DNA of 64,000 bases from Muribaculaceae bacterium (GTDB taxonomy: Bacteria; Bacteroidota; Bacteroidia; Bacteroidales; Muribaculaceae). The position numbers were made by a program, and so were the translations under genes. The notes under the pieces were generated by a model. The model did not search any database, was not told the DNA's origin, and saw only the letters and a list, made by a program, of their open reading frames with translations. Shown piece by piece: positions 1 to 8,692 of the stretch. The stretch lies in the NCBI GenBank assembly GCA_017557665.1, contig JAFYYI010000088.1, forward strand, positions 1-64,000, in the 5' to 3' direction. Numbering within the stretch: position 1 is the first letter of the stretch; the number at the start of each line of letters is the position of its first letter.

Positions 1-152
1 ACGTTCTTGCCAGGACGGTGCTGGGTACCGCGCTGACGGCGGATGATGTTACCGGCCTTGGCAAACTGACCACCAAAAATCTTCACGCCGAGGCGTTTGC
101 TTTCGCTCTCGCGGCCGTTCTTTGAACTGCCGACACCTTTTTTATGTGCCAT
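1..152 (-). CDS. rpmA: 50S ribosomal protein L27, partial
   Basis: The reverse strand from the ATG at 152 reads as the N-terminus of bacterial L27: [10 protein letters not shown], then a basic stretch including [15 protein letters not shown] and [13 protein letters not shown]. About 50 codons are present and the rest lies beyond the left edge. L27 sits at the peptidyl-transferase centre of the large subunit. It lies 30 nt downstream of rplU on the same strand, the usual L21-L27 order, so the two are almost certainly cotranscribed from the promoter near 600. Confidence 0.95.
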   Translation of the reverse strand, partial: MAHKKGVGSSKNGRESESKRLGVKIFGGQFAKAGNIIRRQRGTQHRPGKN

Positions 153-182
153 AATCTAGAGTAGTGATTTTTAAATGGTTAA

Positions 183-503
183 TTAAGCAATGACTTCTTT
201 AATCTCAAGCTGAGTGAACTGCTGGCGATGACCGTTCAGACGGCGATAGCCTTTGCGACGTTTCTTCTTGAAAACGATGATGTGTTCACCTTTCACGAGG
301 GGAGCCTTTACCTCGCAAACAACCTTTGCACCTTCGACGGTAGGTGCGCCAACCTTAACGGCACCGTCGGCATCCACGAGCAGGACGCGGTCAAACTCTA
401 CAGAGTCGCCTTCCTTGCGCTCGTCGCCGAGATAATGGACATACAACTTCTTGCCGGTCTCGACACGGAACTGTTGTCCCTGAATCTCTACAATAGCGTA
501 CAT
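183..503 (-). CDS. rplU: 50S ribosomal protein L21
   Basis: The 106-residue product matches L21 in length and pattern: [15 protein letters not shown] at the start, a central beta domain, and the basic [16 protein letters not shown] segment near the C-terminus that contacts 23S rRNA. It is first in an operon with rpmA (30 nt gap). A consensus Bacteroidota promoter on the same strand lies about 95 nt upstream of the ATG. A long plus-strand reading frame covers the same bases but looks like an antisense shadow. Confidence 0.97.
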   Translation of the reverse strand: MYAIVEIQGQQFRVETGKKLYVHYLGDERKEGDSVEFDRVLLVDADGAVKVGAPTVEGAKVVCEVKAPLVKGEHIIVFKKKRRKGYRRLNGHRQQFTQLEIKEVIA

Positions 504-596
504 TTGTTAAATCTTGTAGTTTAAATGACTGTCCCTGAGGCGGCTGGGCTTCATCTTCCAGCACTTTCTTGAGCCCCGTGGGCACTAATGCGGGTG

Positions 597-626
597 CAAA
601 GGTAATACTTTTCCCCGAACCCGCAA
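597..626 (-). promoter_or_regulatory. rplU-rpmA promoter
   Basis: On the minus strand a TTG (626-624) is followed after 19 nt by TACCTTTG (604-597), matching the Bacteroidota -33/-7 pattern. The remaining gene-free stretch from 504 to 842 shows only small GC-rich hairpins, one near 702-718 and one near 782-802, which could end the minus-strand gene at 843. I see no other gene there. Confidence 0.75.
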
Positions 627-842
627 GCGCTTGAATAGATTTTTTCTTGATTATTTGCCAAATGGATTCAAATCTAAAACCATCAACATAAAGGAATATA
701 ACCGCCCTGCAGGCGGGAAATTGAGCAAATTAATGATGAAAATTTGGTTGATTTCCCGTGCGATAGCATGGTTATATCACCGCGTCATGATGATGACACG
801 GCAACCAAGAATGACGCTGACCAGGACCGGAAAATAGCGGTT

Positions 843-1316
843 TTACCCCAGATCAAAGTGAAATTTCTTGCCCTTGCTGTTGGTGAAGGTGCCAACGTAG
901 GAGCAACCCCTGCATTCATACTGACCCTTGAAAGTGCCGGAATTTTTTCCTGACTTAGTGTATTCTTTCAGCACGACATACATTGACCCATGGATGTTGA
1001 TGGTCTCCATGCTCGCTAACTTCAGTTTGAACTTGTTGTTTGGATTCGTGTTATAGTAGTAATAACCGATGAAGTCTCCTATTTTCCACCTGTCATAGGT
1101 CAGGAACATGGTGATTGCATAGGGACCAATATTTCCACTCAGTCTCTCGTAGTCGTCGGTACTGCTGGCAGCGGCAGGTGCAGCACAGGCAATGAAATTA
1201 GACTCGGCAGGTGCGTCACAGTCGCCCTGCGGATGATGGGCCATTGTGGGTACGCTCAAGGCAAGCAGCGTTATGATTGCTGCCAATAATGTGGTAAGTG
1301 ATTTCGTTTTCATCAT
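843..1316 (-). CDS. Small secreted protein of unknown function
   Basis: The 157-residue product is not a family I recognise. It starts MMKTKSLTTLLAAIITLLAL and has a clear signal peptide ending near TMAHH (about residue 26). A low-complexity Ala/Ser stretch (about 45-53) follows, then a beta-rich body with a run of four tyrosines, and a Cys-x-x-Cys (ECRGCSY) near residue 135. Two further cysteines near the mature N-terminus could form disulfides. It stands alone between the ribosomal operon and truA. A periplasmic or surface location is inferred from the signal peptide; no function can be assigned. Confidence 0.75.
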   Translation of the reverse strand: MMKTKSLTTLLAAIITLLALSVPTMAHHPQGDCDAPAESNFIACAAPAAASSTDDYERLSGNIGPYAITMFLTYDRWKIGDFIGYYYYNTNPNNKFKLKLASMETINIHGSMYVVLKEYTKSGKNSGTFKGQYECRGCSYVGTFTNSKGKKFHFDLG

Positions 1317-1380
1317 GACTGTCTGTTTTTGAGATGATTAAATATGATTATTGGATTCTGTTAAAAACGTATTCATCCAA

Positions 1381-2121
1381 CTAGATGGGGTAGGGGTAAG
1401 TGATGTCCCACAGGAAGAGCGCGTGGCCGGGCATTGAAGTGCCGGCGGCGCAGCGGTCCTTGCGTTCGATGACTTGGCAGAACTCGTCCACGGTCATCTT
1501 GTGGCGGCCCACCTCGACGAGGGTGCCGACGATGGCTCGCACCATGTTGCGCAGGAAACGGTCGGCGGTAATCGTGAACACCCATTGGTCATCCTCTTGT
1601 GACCATTGGGCATGGGTGATGCGGCAGTTATTGGTCTTGACGTCGGTGTGCAGCTTGGAGAAGGATGTGAAGTCGGTGTAGTCCAACAGGTGGGCGGCTG
1701 CTTCATTCATCAGTTCGAAGTCAAGGTCGGACGCACATTTCCAGCTCAAGGGGTAGCGGAACGGGTCCTTGCGGGTGACGGCGAAGTACTTGTAGGTGCG
1801 ACTTGTGGCGTCAAATCGGGCATGGGCCTCGTCATGCACGGGCGTGATGCCGTAGATGGCGATGTCGGCTGGCAACAGGGCGTTGAGGCTGTGAACCAGG
1901 CGGTTAATGTCGTTGATGGGCTGCTCGGTATCAAAATGAGCCGCCATCAGTCGGGCATTTACCCCGGCATCGGTGCGGCCAGCACCCGTCACGGGCGTGG
2001 CCACGCGCAGCAGCGTGGCCATCGCTTCCTCGATGACTTGCTGTACCGAGGTGTCATGGGGCTGCACCTGCCATCCGTGGTAGGCTGCGCCCCGATAACC
2101 CAATTTCATGAAGTAACGCAT
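1381..2121 (-). CDS. truA: tRNA pseudouridine synthase A
   Basis: The 246-residue protein has the TruA hallmark GRTDAGV with catalytic Asp at residue 51, the N-terminal GYRGAAYHGWQ motif, and the C-terminal region containing RFLRNMVRAIVGTLVEVG. TruA converts uridines 38-40 of the tRNA anticodon stem-loop to pseudouridine. The length is normal for the family. It follows speA on the same strand after 42 nt, a gap filled by a short period-9 repeat, so the two are probably cotranscribed. Confidence 0.95.
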   Translation of the reverse strand: MRYFMKLGYRGAAYHGWQVQPHDTSVQQVIEEAMATLLRVATPVTGAGRTDAGVNARLMAAHFDTEQPINDINRLVHSLNALLPADIAIYGITPVHDEAHARFDATSRTYKYFAVTRKDPFRYPLSWKCASDLDFELMNEAAAHLLDYTDFTSFSKLHTDVKTNNCRITHAQWSQEDDQWVFTITADRFLRNMVRAIVGTLVEVGRHKMTVDEFCQVIERKDRCAAGTSMPGHALFLWDITYPYPI

Positions 2122-2127
2122 TGCGGC

Positions 2128-2163
2128 TCTAGATTTTCCAGGCCATCTAGATTATCCAGATAA
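2128..2163. repeat. Period-9 spacer repeat between speA and truA
   Basis: The gap contains two 18-bp units, TCTAGATTTTCCAGGCCA and TCTAGATTATCCAGATAA, each made of two related 9-mers. It is one of nine such arrays in co-directional gaps of this window. Confidence 0.6.
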
Positions 2164-4080
2164 TTATTTCTCCAAATAAGTGTAGCCGTAGAGGCCGCTA
2201 CGGAAGTTGCGGACAAACTCGTTGCCCTCATCACCGGTGATCTTGCCCGAACGGATGGACTCGCTCACCCAGGTCTCCACGTTGCGCACCAGCTGCTTGG
2301 GGTTGAACTCAACATAGTCAAGCACCTCGGCAACGGTCTCACCGTCAATCACCTGGTCAATCTCATAATGGTCCTTGAAGACGTTGATGTGCACCGCATT
2401 GGTGTCGCCGAACAGGTTGTGCATATCACCCAGAATCTCTTGATAGGCGCCCACGAGGAAGATGCCCAGGTAGTAGTGCTGATGGGCCTTGAGCTTGTGG
2501 ACAGGCAGCGAATGGGCGATGCCCTGAGCCGAGATGAAGTTGTTGAGCTTGCCGTCGCTGTCACAGGTCATGTCCTGCAGCGTAGCGTAGCGGGTGGGGC
2601 GTTCGGTGAGCCGGTCGATGGGCATCACGGGGAACACTTGGTCGATGGCCCAGGCATCGGGCAGCGACTGGAACAGGGAGAAGTTGCAGAAGTATTTGTC
2701 GGGCAGCATGCGGCTCACCGAGCGCAACTCGTCGGGGGCATGCTTCATGTTGCGGACGATGCCGTCAACGTCGCGTGCAATCGACCAGAAGAGTTTCTCC
2801 ACCATCGCGCGGGTGCGCAAGTCAATGAGACCCAGTGAGAAACGGTCCAGGGCCTCGTCTCGTATCTGCAAAGCGTCATGCCAGTCCTCGAGCAGGCGTG
2901 CCTGATTGATTTTGTCCCAGATCTCGTACATGTCACGCACCAGCTCGTTGTCTTCCTCGCTCACGATATCCACCTTGTCGTCCCACTCGGGTAGCGAAGT
3001 GGTCTCGAGCACATCAACGACGAGCACCGAGTGGTGGGCCGTCAATGAGCGACCGCTCTCGGTGATGATGTTAGGATGCTTGAGCCCGTTCTTGTTGCTG
3101 GCGTCGACCAGGGTGTAAACAGCGTCGTTGACATACTCCTGAATGCTGTAGTTCATCGAGTGGCTGCTGCCGCTGGAGCGCGTGCCGTCATAGTCCACAC
3201 CCAGACCGCCGCCGATGTCGACATATTCCACGTCGAAGCCCAGTTTGGCGAGCTGGACATAGAATTGGGCCGCCTCACGCAGGGCGTTCTTGATGCGGCG
3301 TATTTTGGTGATTTGGCTACCGATGTGGAAGTGGATGAGCTTGAGGCAGTCCTCCAGCTTGTGCTCGTGCAGATAGTCGATGGCGCTGAACAACTCGCTG
3401 GTGTTCAAGCCGAACTTGCTGCTGTCGCCGCCACTCTCTTCCCATTTGCCGCTGCCGCTGCTGGAGAGCTTGATGCGGAAACCGATGTTGGGTCTGATGT
3501 GGAGACGCTCGGCAACACGGTCGATGAGTTCCAGCTCGCTGAGTTTTTCCACCACGACAAAGATGCGGCGTCCCATCTTCTGGGCCAGCAGTGCCAGCTC
3601 GACATATCCCTCGTCCTTGTAACCGTTACAGATGATGACCGGGTTGGCGTTCAGGTCGGTCATGTTGCTGGCCAGCACGGCATGCAGTTCAGGCTTGCTG
3701 CCGGCTTCCAGGCCGATGTTGAATTTCTTGCCATGCCCGATGATTTCCTCCACAACCTGCCTCATCTGGTTTACCTTGATGGGATAGACGATGAAGTTGG
3801 CACCCTGGTACTCATATTCCTTGGCGGCTTTCTTGAAGCAGCTGGAAATCTTGTCGATACGGTTATCCAGGATGTCGGGGAAACGCAACAGCACGGGAGC
3901 TGTCACCTTGCGGGAATGCAACTCGTCCATCACGTCGGCCAGGTCCACGGGCACACAACTGCTCTTGGGCGTGACGGTGACGTGGCCGTTCTCGTTAATG
4001 GAGAAGTACTTGAGGCCCCAGCCTCCGATGTTGTAGAGTTCGGCGCTATCTTCTATGCGCCACTTGTTGATTGCTGACAC
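2164..4080 (-). CDS. speA: Biosynthetic arginine decarboxylase
   Basis: The 638-residue protein is a fold-III PLP-dependent decarboxylase of the SpeA type. The PLP lysine is visible at residue 102 in YPIKVNQ. A later stretch carries the glycine-rich phosphate-binding region GGGLGVDYDG, and further on ESGRSLTAHHSVLV. It converts arginine to agmatine, the first step of the agmatine route to putrescine and spermidine. Length matches SpeA and is unlike shorter ornithine decarboxylases. It is first in an apparent operon with truA, with a clear promoter 46-77 nt upstream. A 333-codon plus-strand frame lies antisense to it and is a composition artefact. Confidence 0.95.
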   Translation of the reverse strand: MSAINKWRIEDSAELYNIGGWGLKYFSINENGHVTVTPKSSCVPVDLADVMDELHSRKVTAPVLLRFPDILDNRIDKISSCFKKAAKEYEYQGANFIVYPIKVNQMRQVVEEIIGHGKKFNIGLEAGSKPELHAVLASNMTDLNANPVIICNGYKDEGYVELALLAQKMGRRIFVVVEKLSELELIDRVAERLHIRPNIGFRIKLSSSGSGKWEESGGDSSKFGLNTSELFSAIDYLHEHKLEDCLKLIHFHIGSQITKIRRIKNALREAAQFYVQLAKLGFDVEYVDIGGGLGVDYDGTRSSGSSHSMNYSIQEYVNDAVYTLVDASNKNGLKHPNIITESGRSLTAHHSVLVVDVLETTSLPEWDDKVDIVSEEDNELVRDMYEIWDKINQARLLEDWHDALQIRDEALDRFSLGLIDLRTRAMVEKLFWSIARDVDGIVRNMKHAPDELRSVSRMLPDKYFCNFSLFQSLPDAWAIDQVFPVMPIDRLTERPTRYATLQDMTCDSDGKLNNFISAQGIAHSLPVHKLKAHQHYYLGIFLVGAYQEILGDMHNLFGDTNAVHINVFKDHYEIDQVIDGETVAEVLDYVEFNPKQLVRNVETWVSESIRSGKITGDEGNEFVRNFRSGLYGYTYLEK

Positions 4081-4126
4081 GGCTCGGTATATTTAGTTTG
4101 TTATACAATGCGGATAAATGTGAGTG

Positions 4127-4157
4127 CAAAGGTAACGTATTTTATTGGTAATGGCAA
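4127..4157 (-). promoter_or_regulatory. speA promoter
   Basis: On the minus strand TTG (4157-4155) is followed after 20 nt by TACCTTTG (4134-4127), the Bacteroidota consensus. Confidence 0.75.
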
Positions 4158-4217
4158 TAAAGTGTCCATGAAAACCTGATTATTCAACAAAACTGATACT
4201 GGCCATCGATGAATAAA

Positions 4218-4246
4218 CAGGGAAGCCCAGTCGTTGAGCTTCCCTG
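4218..4246 (-). terminator. Terminator after the secreted propeller protein
   Basis: A perfect 9-bp stem (CAGGGAAGC with GCTTCCCTG) and an 11-nt loop are followed on the minus strand by TTTATT. It lies 35 nt past the stop of the gene ending at 4281. Confidence 0.75.
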
Positions 4247-4280
4247 CCGTAATACTGTATCTGTTAATCAAGAGGAACGC

Positions 4281-5879
4281 TTATTCGCCCCATGATTCAT
4301 TCAATACATAGTTGATCAGCTTGATGGCATCGGTGATGTTGATCTCATTATCATCGTTGACGTCAGAGTTTGCAAAATTGATGCCGCTGAAGTCGCTATT
4401 GAGGATGGCACTGATCATCAAGATAGCGTCGCTGATGTTCACTTCATGATCTTCATTAGCGTCACCCCTCAGAACCTCGGGACCCACCTTCTCGATATAG
4501 AGGGTCATATTCTCGAGGTTGAGCTTCATGTTATACTCACCGCCGGGAATCTTGAAGGCCTGACCGTTCTCATAGGTGAGGCTCAGGTCCTTGTTGAGCT
4601 GCTCTTCGGTCACATCAAAGTCACCCTCGGAAACAGCACCGAAGCGGAAGGGGGCGATATAGTCCCAACCACCCTGGTCGTTGTTCTCGGCGAGCTCGTT
4701 GGTGAAGCCGAAGTAATTATAACCGGCGTAACGGCCATCGAAGGTGAAGTTAAGGGTGTAGATCTTGTTCTCCTCATCATAGGCCATCTGGGTGCCCTCG
4801 TTGGGAGCCCAGGTGTCCACGTTGCCGCCCAGCATATAAACATTAGGAATTACGGGCTCGTCCTTGGTCAGGCGCCATACGGTGAAGTGGCCTGCATCGT
4901 TGCCGGGGAAGTATTGATAAATGGTAACGCCATTGGCATCCACCTCAGCATTCAGCCAGTTGCCCTGGAATCCATTGGTGGTTGCTGTTGTGCAGGGAAC
5001 GCTTACGATTGGAGCTTCGGCACCAGCCTCAGCAATAGCAAAACCGTCCATGTAGTGAGCGTTGGCATCGTTAAGAATAGAGTAGATCAACAACTCCTTA
5101 CCATCCCATACAAACGGGAACATGCCATTGGTGTTGCTTTTGCCGGCAGGCAGGGCTATGGTACTCGTGGTGTATTGGTCGTCGGCATAGGTCAACTTCT
5201 TGGGATTGTCGTTGCGGGTAACATAGAGTAGCACATCATCACCGTTGAGGTCGGTGTAGGGGTTGATCACCGTGCTGGTCGAAGCTGTAACGCCGCTACC
5301 TACCATGTAATAGCTGTCTTCTTCACTAGCTTCACCGCCAGAGATAGCGATATGCGAGAATTGAGTGCCCTGAGTTCCACCAGTTAACCAGATTTCGCCA
5401 TCTTCCATCATGTTGCCTTTGGCAAAGCCGAGGAAGTCGCAACGGCCAATGATGGCTGCACCGGGGGGGATGCTATGGTCAACGTAATTGCCGGTCGCGG
5501 GGTCAATGACTCTAAGGCCTCCTGCCCAAGTAGCGGTGGGGAATTGGGACAAGCTGACAATGAGGTTGCCGGCATCGTCACGGGTGAGACCGCAGTTATT
5601 GCCACCAGGGAAGGTCTTACCGGTCAAACCATTCTCGTCAATCTCATAGATGGTGGGTTCCCAATAAGTAACAACTCCGTCAACTGTGTCATTCGTGTTC
5701 TTTTTGGAGTTCACATAGAACTTGCCATCCATACCGAAGCCTTGGCGGATTTCCAGACGATCCAAGCCGATGATAGCCTTGGGATTCTGGAGCTCCCACA
5801 CTTTCTCAATTTTGTAGCCATCGGCGCTAGCACCGAGGGCCAGTGCTGCCATAGCAGCAATCAGTAAAAATTTCTTCAT
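4281..5879 (-). CDS. Secreted propeller-like protein with SusE/F-like domain and dockerin
   Basis: A 532-residue secreted protein. A signal peptide (1-19, MKKFLLIAAMAALALGASA) is followed by about 330 residues of repeated beta motifs resembling a beta-propeller. Around 345-465 a segment beginning VYMLGGNVDTWAPNEG recalls SusE/SusF-type glycan-binding domains. The C-terminus (about 473-528) has two dockerin-like calcium repeats, GDANEDHEVNISDA and SDVNDDNEINITDA. It is monocistronic, with its own promoter and terminator. Its tail is of the ISDAI type, like the C10 proteases at 50-57 kb rather than the NIADVNALI type at 29-44 kb. Glycan binding is inferred; no catalytic motif was seen. Confidence 0.7.
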   Translation of the reverse strand: MKKFLLIAAMAALALGASADGYKIEKVWELQNPKAIIGLDRLEIRQGFGMDGKFYVNSKKNTNDTVDGVVTYWEPTIYEIDENGLTGKTFPGGNNCGLTRDDAGNLIVSLSQFPTATWAGGLRVIDPATGNYVDHSIPPGAAIIGRCDFLGFAKGNMMEDGEIWLTGGTQGTQFSHIAISGGEASEEDSYYMVGSGVTASTSTVINPYTDLNGDDVLLYVTRNDNPKKLTYADDQYTTSTIALPAGKSNTNGMFPFVWDGKELLIYSILNDANAHYMDGFAIAEAGAEAPIVSVPCTTATTNGFQGNWLNAEVDANGVTIYQYFPGNDAGHFTVWRLTKDEPVIPNVYMLGGNVDTWAPNEGTQMAYDEENKIYTLNFTFDGRYAGYNYFGFTNELAENNDQGGWDYIAPFRFGAVSEGDFDVTEEQLNKDLSLTYENGQAFKIPGGEYNMKLNLENMTLYIEKVGPEVLRGDANEDHEVNISDAILMISAILNSDFSGINFANSDVNDDNEINITDAIKLINYVLNESWGE

Positions 5880-5955
5880 AAAGCCTTAATCTTTTAAAAG
5901 TTAGTATATAACCGTATTAAATACTTCCTGAAACACATTGAGTAATTATATGTCG

Positions 5956-5986
5956 CAAAAATAACAAAAAATCAGAAACCTTCAAA
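5956..5986 (-). promoter_or_regulatory. Promoter of the secreted propeller gene
   Basis: On the minus strand TTTG (5986-5983) is followed after 19 nt by TATTTTTG (5963-5956). The gene-free stretch 5880-6191 is a divergent promoter region, and its other promoter serves the aldolase. Confidence 0.7.
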
Positions 5987-6111
5987 GAAAAACATCTATT
6001 TGTTGGAAATTGTGCATCAATTTACCGCTTTCAGCAGTATTTTGAGAATTACAGGTTGCAGGATGTTTAATACCCATGGAATGATTGTTGAAAAAATAAT
6101 CCTCTGTGGGC

Positions 6112-6142
6112 TTTGTGAGACCGCAAAAATGCCTTACCTTTG
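6112..6142 (+). promoter_or_regulatory. Aldolase promoter
   Basis: TTTG (6112-6115) is followed after 19 nt by TACCTTTG (6135-6142), a full consensus match about 50 nt before the ATG. Confidence 0.8.
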
Positions 6143-6191
6143 CGGCAAATAACGTAACATCGTTTTGACCCAAAATTATTATTTCTGAATT

Positions 6192-7193
6192 ATGGTAAAT
6201 TACAAGGATTTAGGTCTCGTGAACACCCGCGAGATGTTCGCTAAGGCAGTCGATGGCGGCTATGCCATTCCCGCATTCAACTTCAACAACATGGAACAGT
6301 TACAGGCTATCATCAAGGCTTGCGCCGAGACTAAGTCGCCTGTTATCCTGCAGGTTTCCAGCGGTGCCCGCAAGTATGCCAACCAGACGCTGCTGCGTTA
6401 CATGGCCGAGGGCGCTGTAGAGTATGCCAAGGAGTTGGGCTGGGAACATCCCCAGATTTGCCTCCATTTGGACCATGGTGACACCTTTGAACTGTGCAAG
6501 TCATGCGTTGATTTCGGTTTCTCGTCGGTAATGATCGACGGTTCGTCGCTCCCCTACGAGGAGAACATCGCCCTGACCAAGAAGGTCGTGGACTATGCTC
6601 ACCAGTATGATGTGACCGTTGAGGCTGAGCTCGGCGTGCTCGCCGGCGTTGAGGATGACGTGGTAGCCGAGGAATCGCACTACACCAAGCCCGAGGAGGT
6701 GATTGACTTTGCCACTCGCACCGGTTGTGACTCGTTGGCCATCAGCATCGGTACCAGCCACGGCGCTTACAAGTTCAAACCCGAACAGTGCACCCGTGAC
6801 CCGCAGACCGGCAAGCTCGTTCCTCCTCCCCTGGCATTTGACGTGCTCGAGGAAGTAGAGAAGAGACTCCCCGGCTTCCCCATCGTGCTGCACGGCTCAT
6901 CAAGCGTTCCCCAGGAGTATGTTGACATCATCAACACCCATGGCGGCAACCTGCCCGATGCCGTAGGTATCCCCGAGGACCAGCTGCGCAAGGCCGCTAA
7001 GAGCGCCGTTTGCAAGATCAACATCGACAGCGACAGCCGTCTGGCCTTCACCGCTGCCGTTCGCAAGGTGTTCGTTGAGAAGCCCGGTGAGTTTGACCCC
7101 CGCAAGTACTGTGGTCCCGCTCGCGACGAGATGACCAAGCTCTACAAGCACAAAATCATTGAAGTGCTTGGCAGCGACGGCAAGGCTGAGTAA
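6192..7193 (+). CDS. fba: Class II fructose-bisphosphate aldolase
   Basis: The 333-residue protein has the zinc-aldolase signatures. HLDHGD near residue 94-99 holds the zinc histidine and catalytic Asp. The segment VEAELGVLAGVEDD follows, then SIGTSHGAYKF with a second zinc-ligand His, and LHGSSSVP with a third. The enzyme interconverts fructose 1,6-bisphosphate with dihydroxyacetone phosphate and glyceraldehyde 3-phosphate. It is monocistronic, with a strong promoter and a perfect palindrome about 45 nt after the stop. A tagatose-bisphosphate role is less likely given the Bacteroidota context. Confidence 0.93.
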   Translation: MVNYKDLGLVNTREMFAKAVDGGYAIPAFNFNNMEQLQAIIKACAETKSPVILQVSSGARKYANQTLLRYMAEGAVEYAKELGWEHPQICLHLDHGDTFELCKSCVDFGFSSVMIDGSSLPYEENIALTKKVVDYAHQYDVTVEAELGVLAGVEDDVVAEESHYTKPEEVIDFATRTGCDSLAISIGTSHGAYKFKPEQCTRDPQTGKLVPPPLAFDVLEEVEKRLPGFPIVLHGSSSVPQEYVDIINTHGGNLPDAVGIPEDQLRKAAKSAVCKINIDSDSRLAFTAAVRKVFVEKPGEFDPRKYCGPARDEMTKLYKHKIIEVLGSDGKAE

Positions 7194-7236
7194 AAGCATC
7201 CACCGAAAATCCCTTTTTTACTGAATTGGGACAATG

Positions 7237-7262
7237 TAGAGACGCAAAATTTTGCGTCTCTA
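7237..7262. terminator. Perfect 26-bp palindrome behind fba, terminator or REP-like
   Basis: TAGAGACGCAAAA is immediately followed by its reverse complement, then by TTATTTTATT. The T-rich tail suits an intrinsic terminator for fba. The loop-free perfect symmetry also fits a dispersed palindromic repeat. Confidence 0.6.
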
Positions 7263-7331
7263 TTATTTTATTGGTTTTCAGTAGTTTATGGTCTGGTTGT
7301 CATTTTTGTGGTAAAAAAAGTCGCTCAAAAA

Positions 7332-7363
7332 TTTGGTCAGTATATAAATCGGTATTACCTTTG
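7332..7363 (+). promoter_or_regulatory. tRNA-Pro promoter
   Basis: TTTG (7332-7335) is followed after 20 nt by TACCTTTG (7356-7363), 39 nt ahead of the tRNA 5' end. Confidence 0.75.
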
Positions 7364-7402
7364 CACCGCTTTACGAAACAATTGCGTTTCGGCAAGTGCG
7401 TT

Positions 7403-7477
7403 CGGGGTGTAGCTCAGTCCGGTTAGAGTACGCGTCTGGGGGGCGTGGGGTCGCTAGTTCGAATCTAGTCACCCCGA
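7403..7477 (+). tRNA. tRNA-Pro, anticodon GGG
   Basis: The acceptor stem CGGGGTG (7403-7409) pairs with CACCCCG (7470-7476), with discriminator A at 7477. The anticodon arm is CGCGT / CTGGGGG / GCGTG with anticodon GGG at 7438-7440. The T-arm contains GTTCGAATC. No CCA is encoded. It has its own promoter and terminator. An open frame running through it is not coding at this point. Confidence 0.95.
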
Positions 7478-7489
7478 CAACGCAAGAGA

Positions 7490-7524
7490 GTGCTGATAGT
7501 CTTATGGATTATCGGCACTTTTTT
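7490..7524 (+). terminator. Terminator after tRNA-Pro
   Basis: GTGCTGATA (7490-7498) pairs with TATCGGCAC (7510-7518), with one G-T wobble, and six T follow. Confidence 0.8.
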
Positions 7525-7557
7525 AATTTTCAACGAATAAAACTGATAGAGAGATAT

Positions 7558-8661
7558 ATGGAGATGAAAAGGCGTGTGATTTTATTGATGGTTGTGTTGG
7601 CGGCAGTGCTATCGGCTGGGGCGCAATCATGGCTGGGCGGGGACATCTCGATGATGACCTCCAATGCCCGTAATGGTGTGATTTACAAGGATTCGTGTGG
7701 TGTTACTGTGGACTCCTATGACTTGTTCAAGCAGCAGAGGTGGAACATGATGCGCGTACGCCTGTTTGTGGATCCGCAGAATGCACCAGGCCAGCATCAT
7801 GACCAAGGCGTCTGCCAGGATTTGGACTATGTCGTCGACCTGTGCAAGACAATCAGGGCCCGTGGTTTTGAGGTGATGCTGGATTTCCACTACAGCGATA
7901 CTTGGGCCGACCCCGCCAAGCAATTCACGCCCAAGCGCTGGGAAGGCCTGTCGGCAAACGTGTTGGCCGACAGCATCTACCACTATACCCGCCACTGCCT
8001 GCTGACTCTGAAAGCCGCTGGTGTGGCGCCTAAAACCATTCAGGTGGGTAACGAGATCACCTTCGGCATGGATTGGCCTGTGGGGCGCGTTGACCCGATG
8101 TCGCCCGACAACTGGGACGAGTTCACCCCTCTGCTCAAGGCCGGTTGCAAGGCGTGCCGCGAGGTCTGCCCTGATGCCGGCATCATCATCCACACCGAGA
8201 AAGCCGGCGTTTGGGAGATGACTCAGAACTATTATGACCGCTTGGCGGCCGCTGGTGTGGACTACGATATCATCGGCTTGAGCTATTATCCCATGTGGCA
8301 CGGCACGATTCCCAACTTGGGTCTGACGCTTGACCGGTTGGCGGAGCGTTTTCCTGACAAACCCGTGATGATTGTCGAGGCGGCCTATTACTACCTGCAT
8401 GACGGCGTGAATCGTGGCGAGGAGGATTTCTCTAATTGTCTGCCTGGAACTATCGAGGGACAACGTGAGTTTACCGCTCAATTGGTCAACGAGTTAAATA
8501 AGCATGATAATGTGACTGGCCTGTTCTGGTGGTATCCCGAGGAGAGCCTCTACGGCACACGCTTTGAGGGCAGCGGTTGGGGTTTGAACCGAGGCTTGTT
8601 CAACAGTGCTAATGGCCAAGCATTGCCCGCCCTGTATGAGATGAGCCGCTTCAAGCGCTAG
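7558..8661 (+). CDS. GH53 arabinogalactan endo-beta-1,4-galactanase
   Basis: A 367-residue secreted enzyme. The open frame extends upstream through the tRNA, so the start was set at ATG 7558 (7564 is also possible), which gives a clean signal peptide ending SAGAQ. The GH53 (clan GH-A) catalytic glutamates are visible: acid/base at about residue 166 in QVGNEITF and nucleophile at about 274 in MIVEAAYYY. The conserved MLDFHYSDTWADP segment is also present. The family cleaves beta-1,4-galactan side chains of pectin. A DMT transporter gene follows 31 nt later on the same strand. Confidence 0.9.
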   Translation: MEMKRRVILLMVVLAAVLSAGAQSWLGGDISMMTSNARNGVIYKDSCGVTVDSYDLFKQQRWNMMRVRLFVDPQNAPGQHHDQGVCQDLDYVVDLCKTIRARGFEVMLDFHYSDTWADPAKQFTPKRWEGLSANVLADSIYHYTRHCLLTLKAAGVAPKTIQVGNEITFGMDWPVGRVDPMSPDNWDEFTPLLKAGCKACREVCPDAGIIIHTEKAGVWEMTQNYYDRLAAAGVDYDIIGLSYYPMWHGTIPNLGLTLDRLAERFPDKPVMIVEAAYYYLHDGVNRGEEDFSNCLPGTIEGQREFTAQLVNELNKHDNVTGLFWWYPEESLYGTRFEGSGWGLNRGLFNSANGQALPALYEMSRFKR

Positions 8662-8692
8662 TCATCAACAATTGCTTTAAATCTTAATACAA

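Noticed and set aside
3076..4077. 333-codon open frame on the plus strand opposite speA
   Set aside because: It is exactly antisense to a strongly conserved enzyme, and its Val/Ala/Leu/Gly-rich translation is typical of a shadow frame in GC-rich DNA.
5982..6173. 63-codon minus-strand frame between the divergent promoters
   Set aside because: It overlaps the promoter of the propeller gene and the aldolase promoter, with no family match or coding character.
7396..7557. N-terminal extension of the GH53 frame through the tRNA
   Set aside because: It reads through tRNA-Pro and its terminator. The signal peptide starts at 7558 or 7564.
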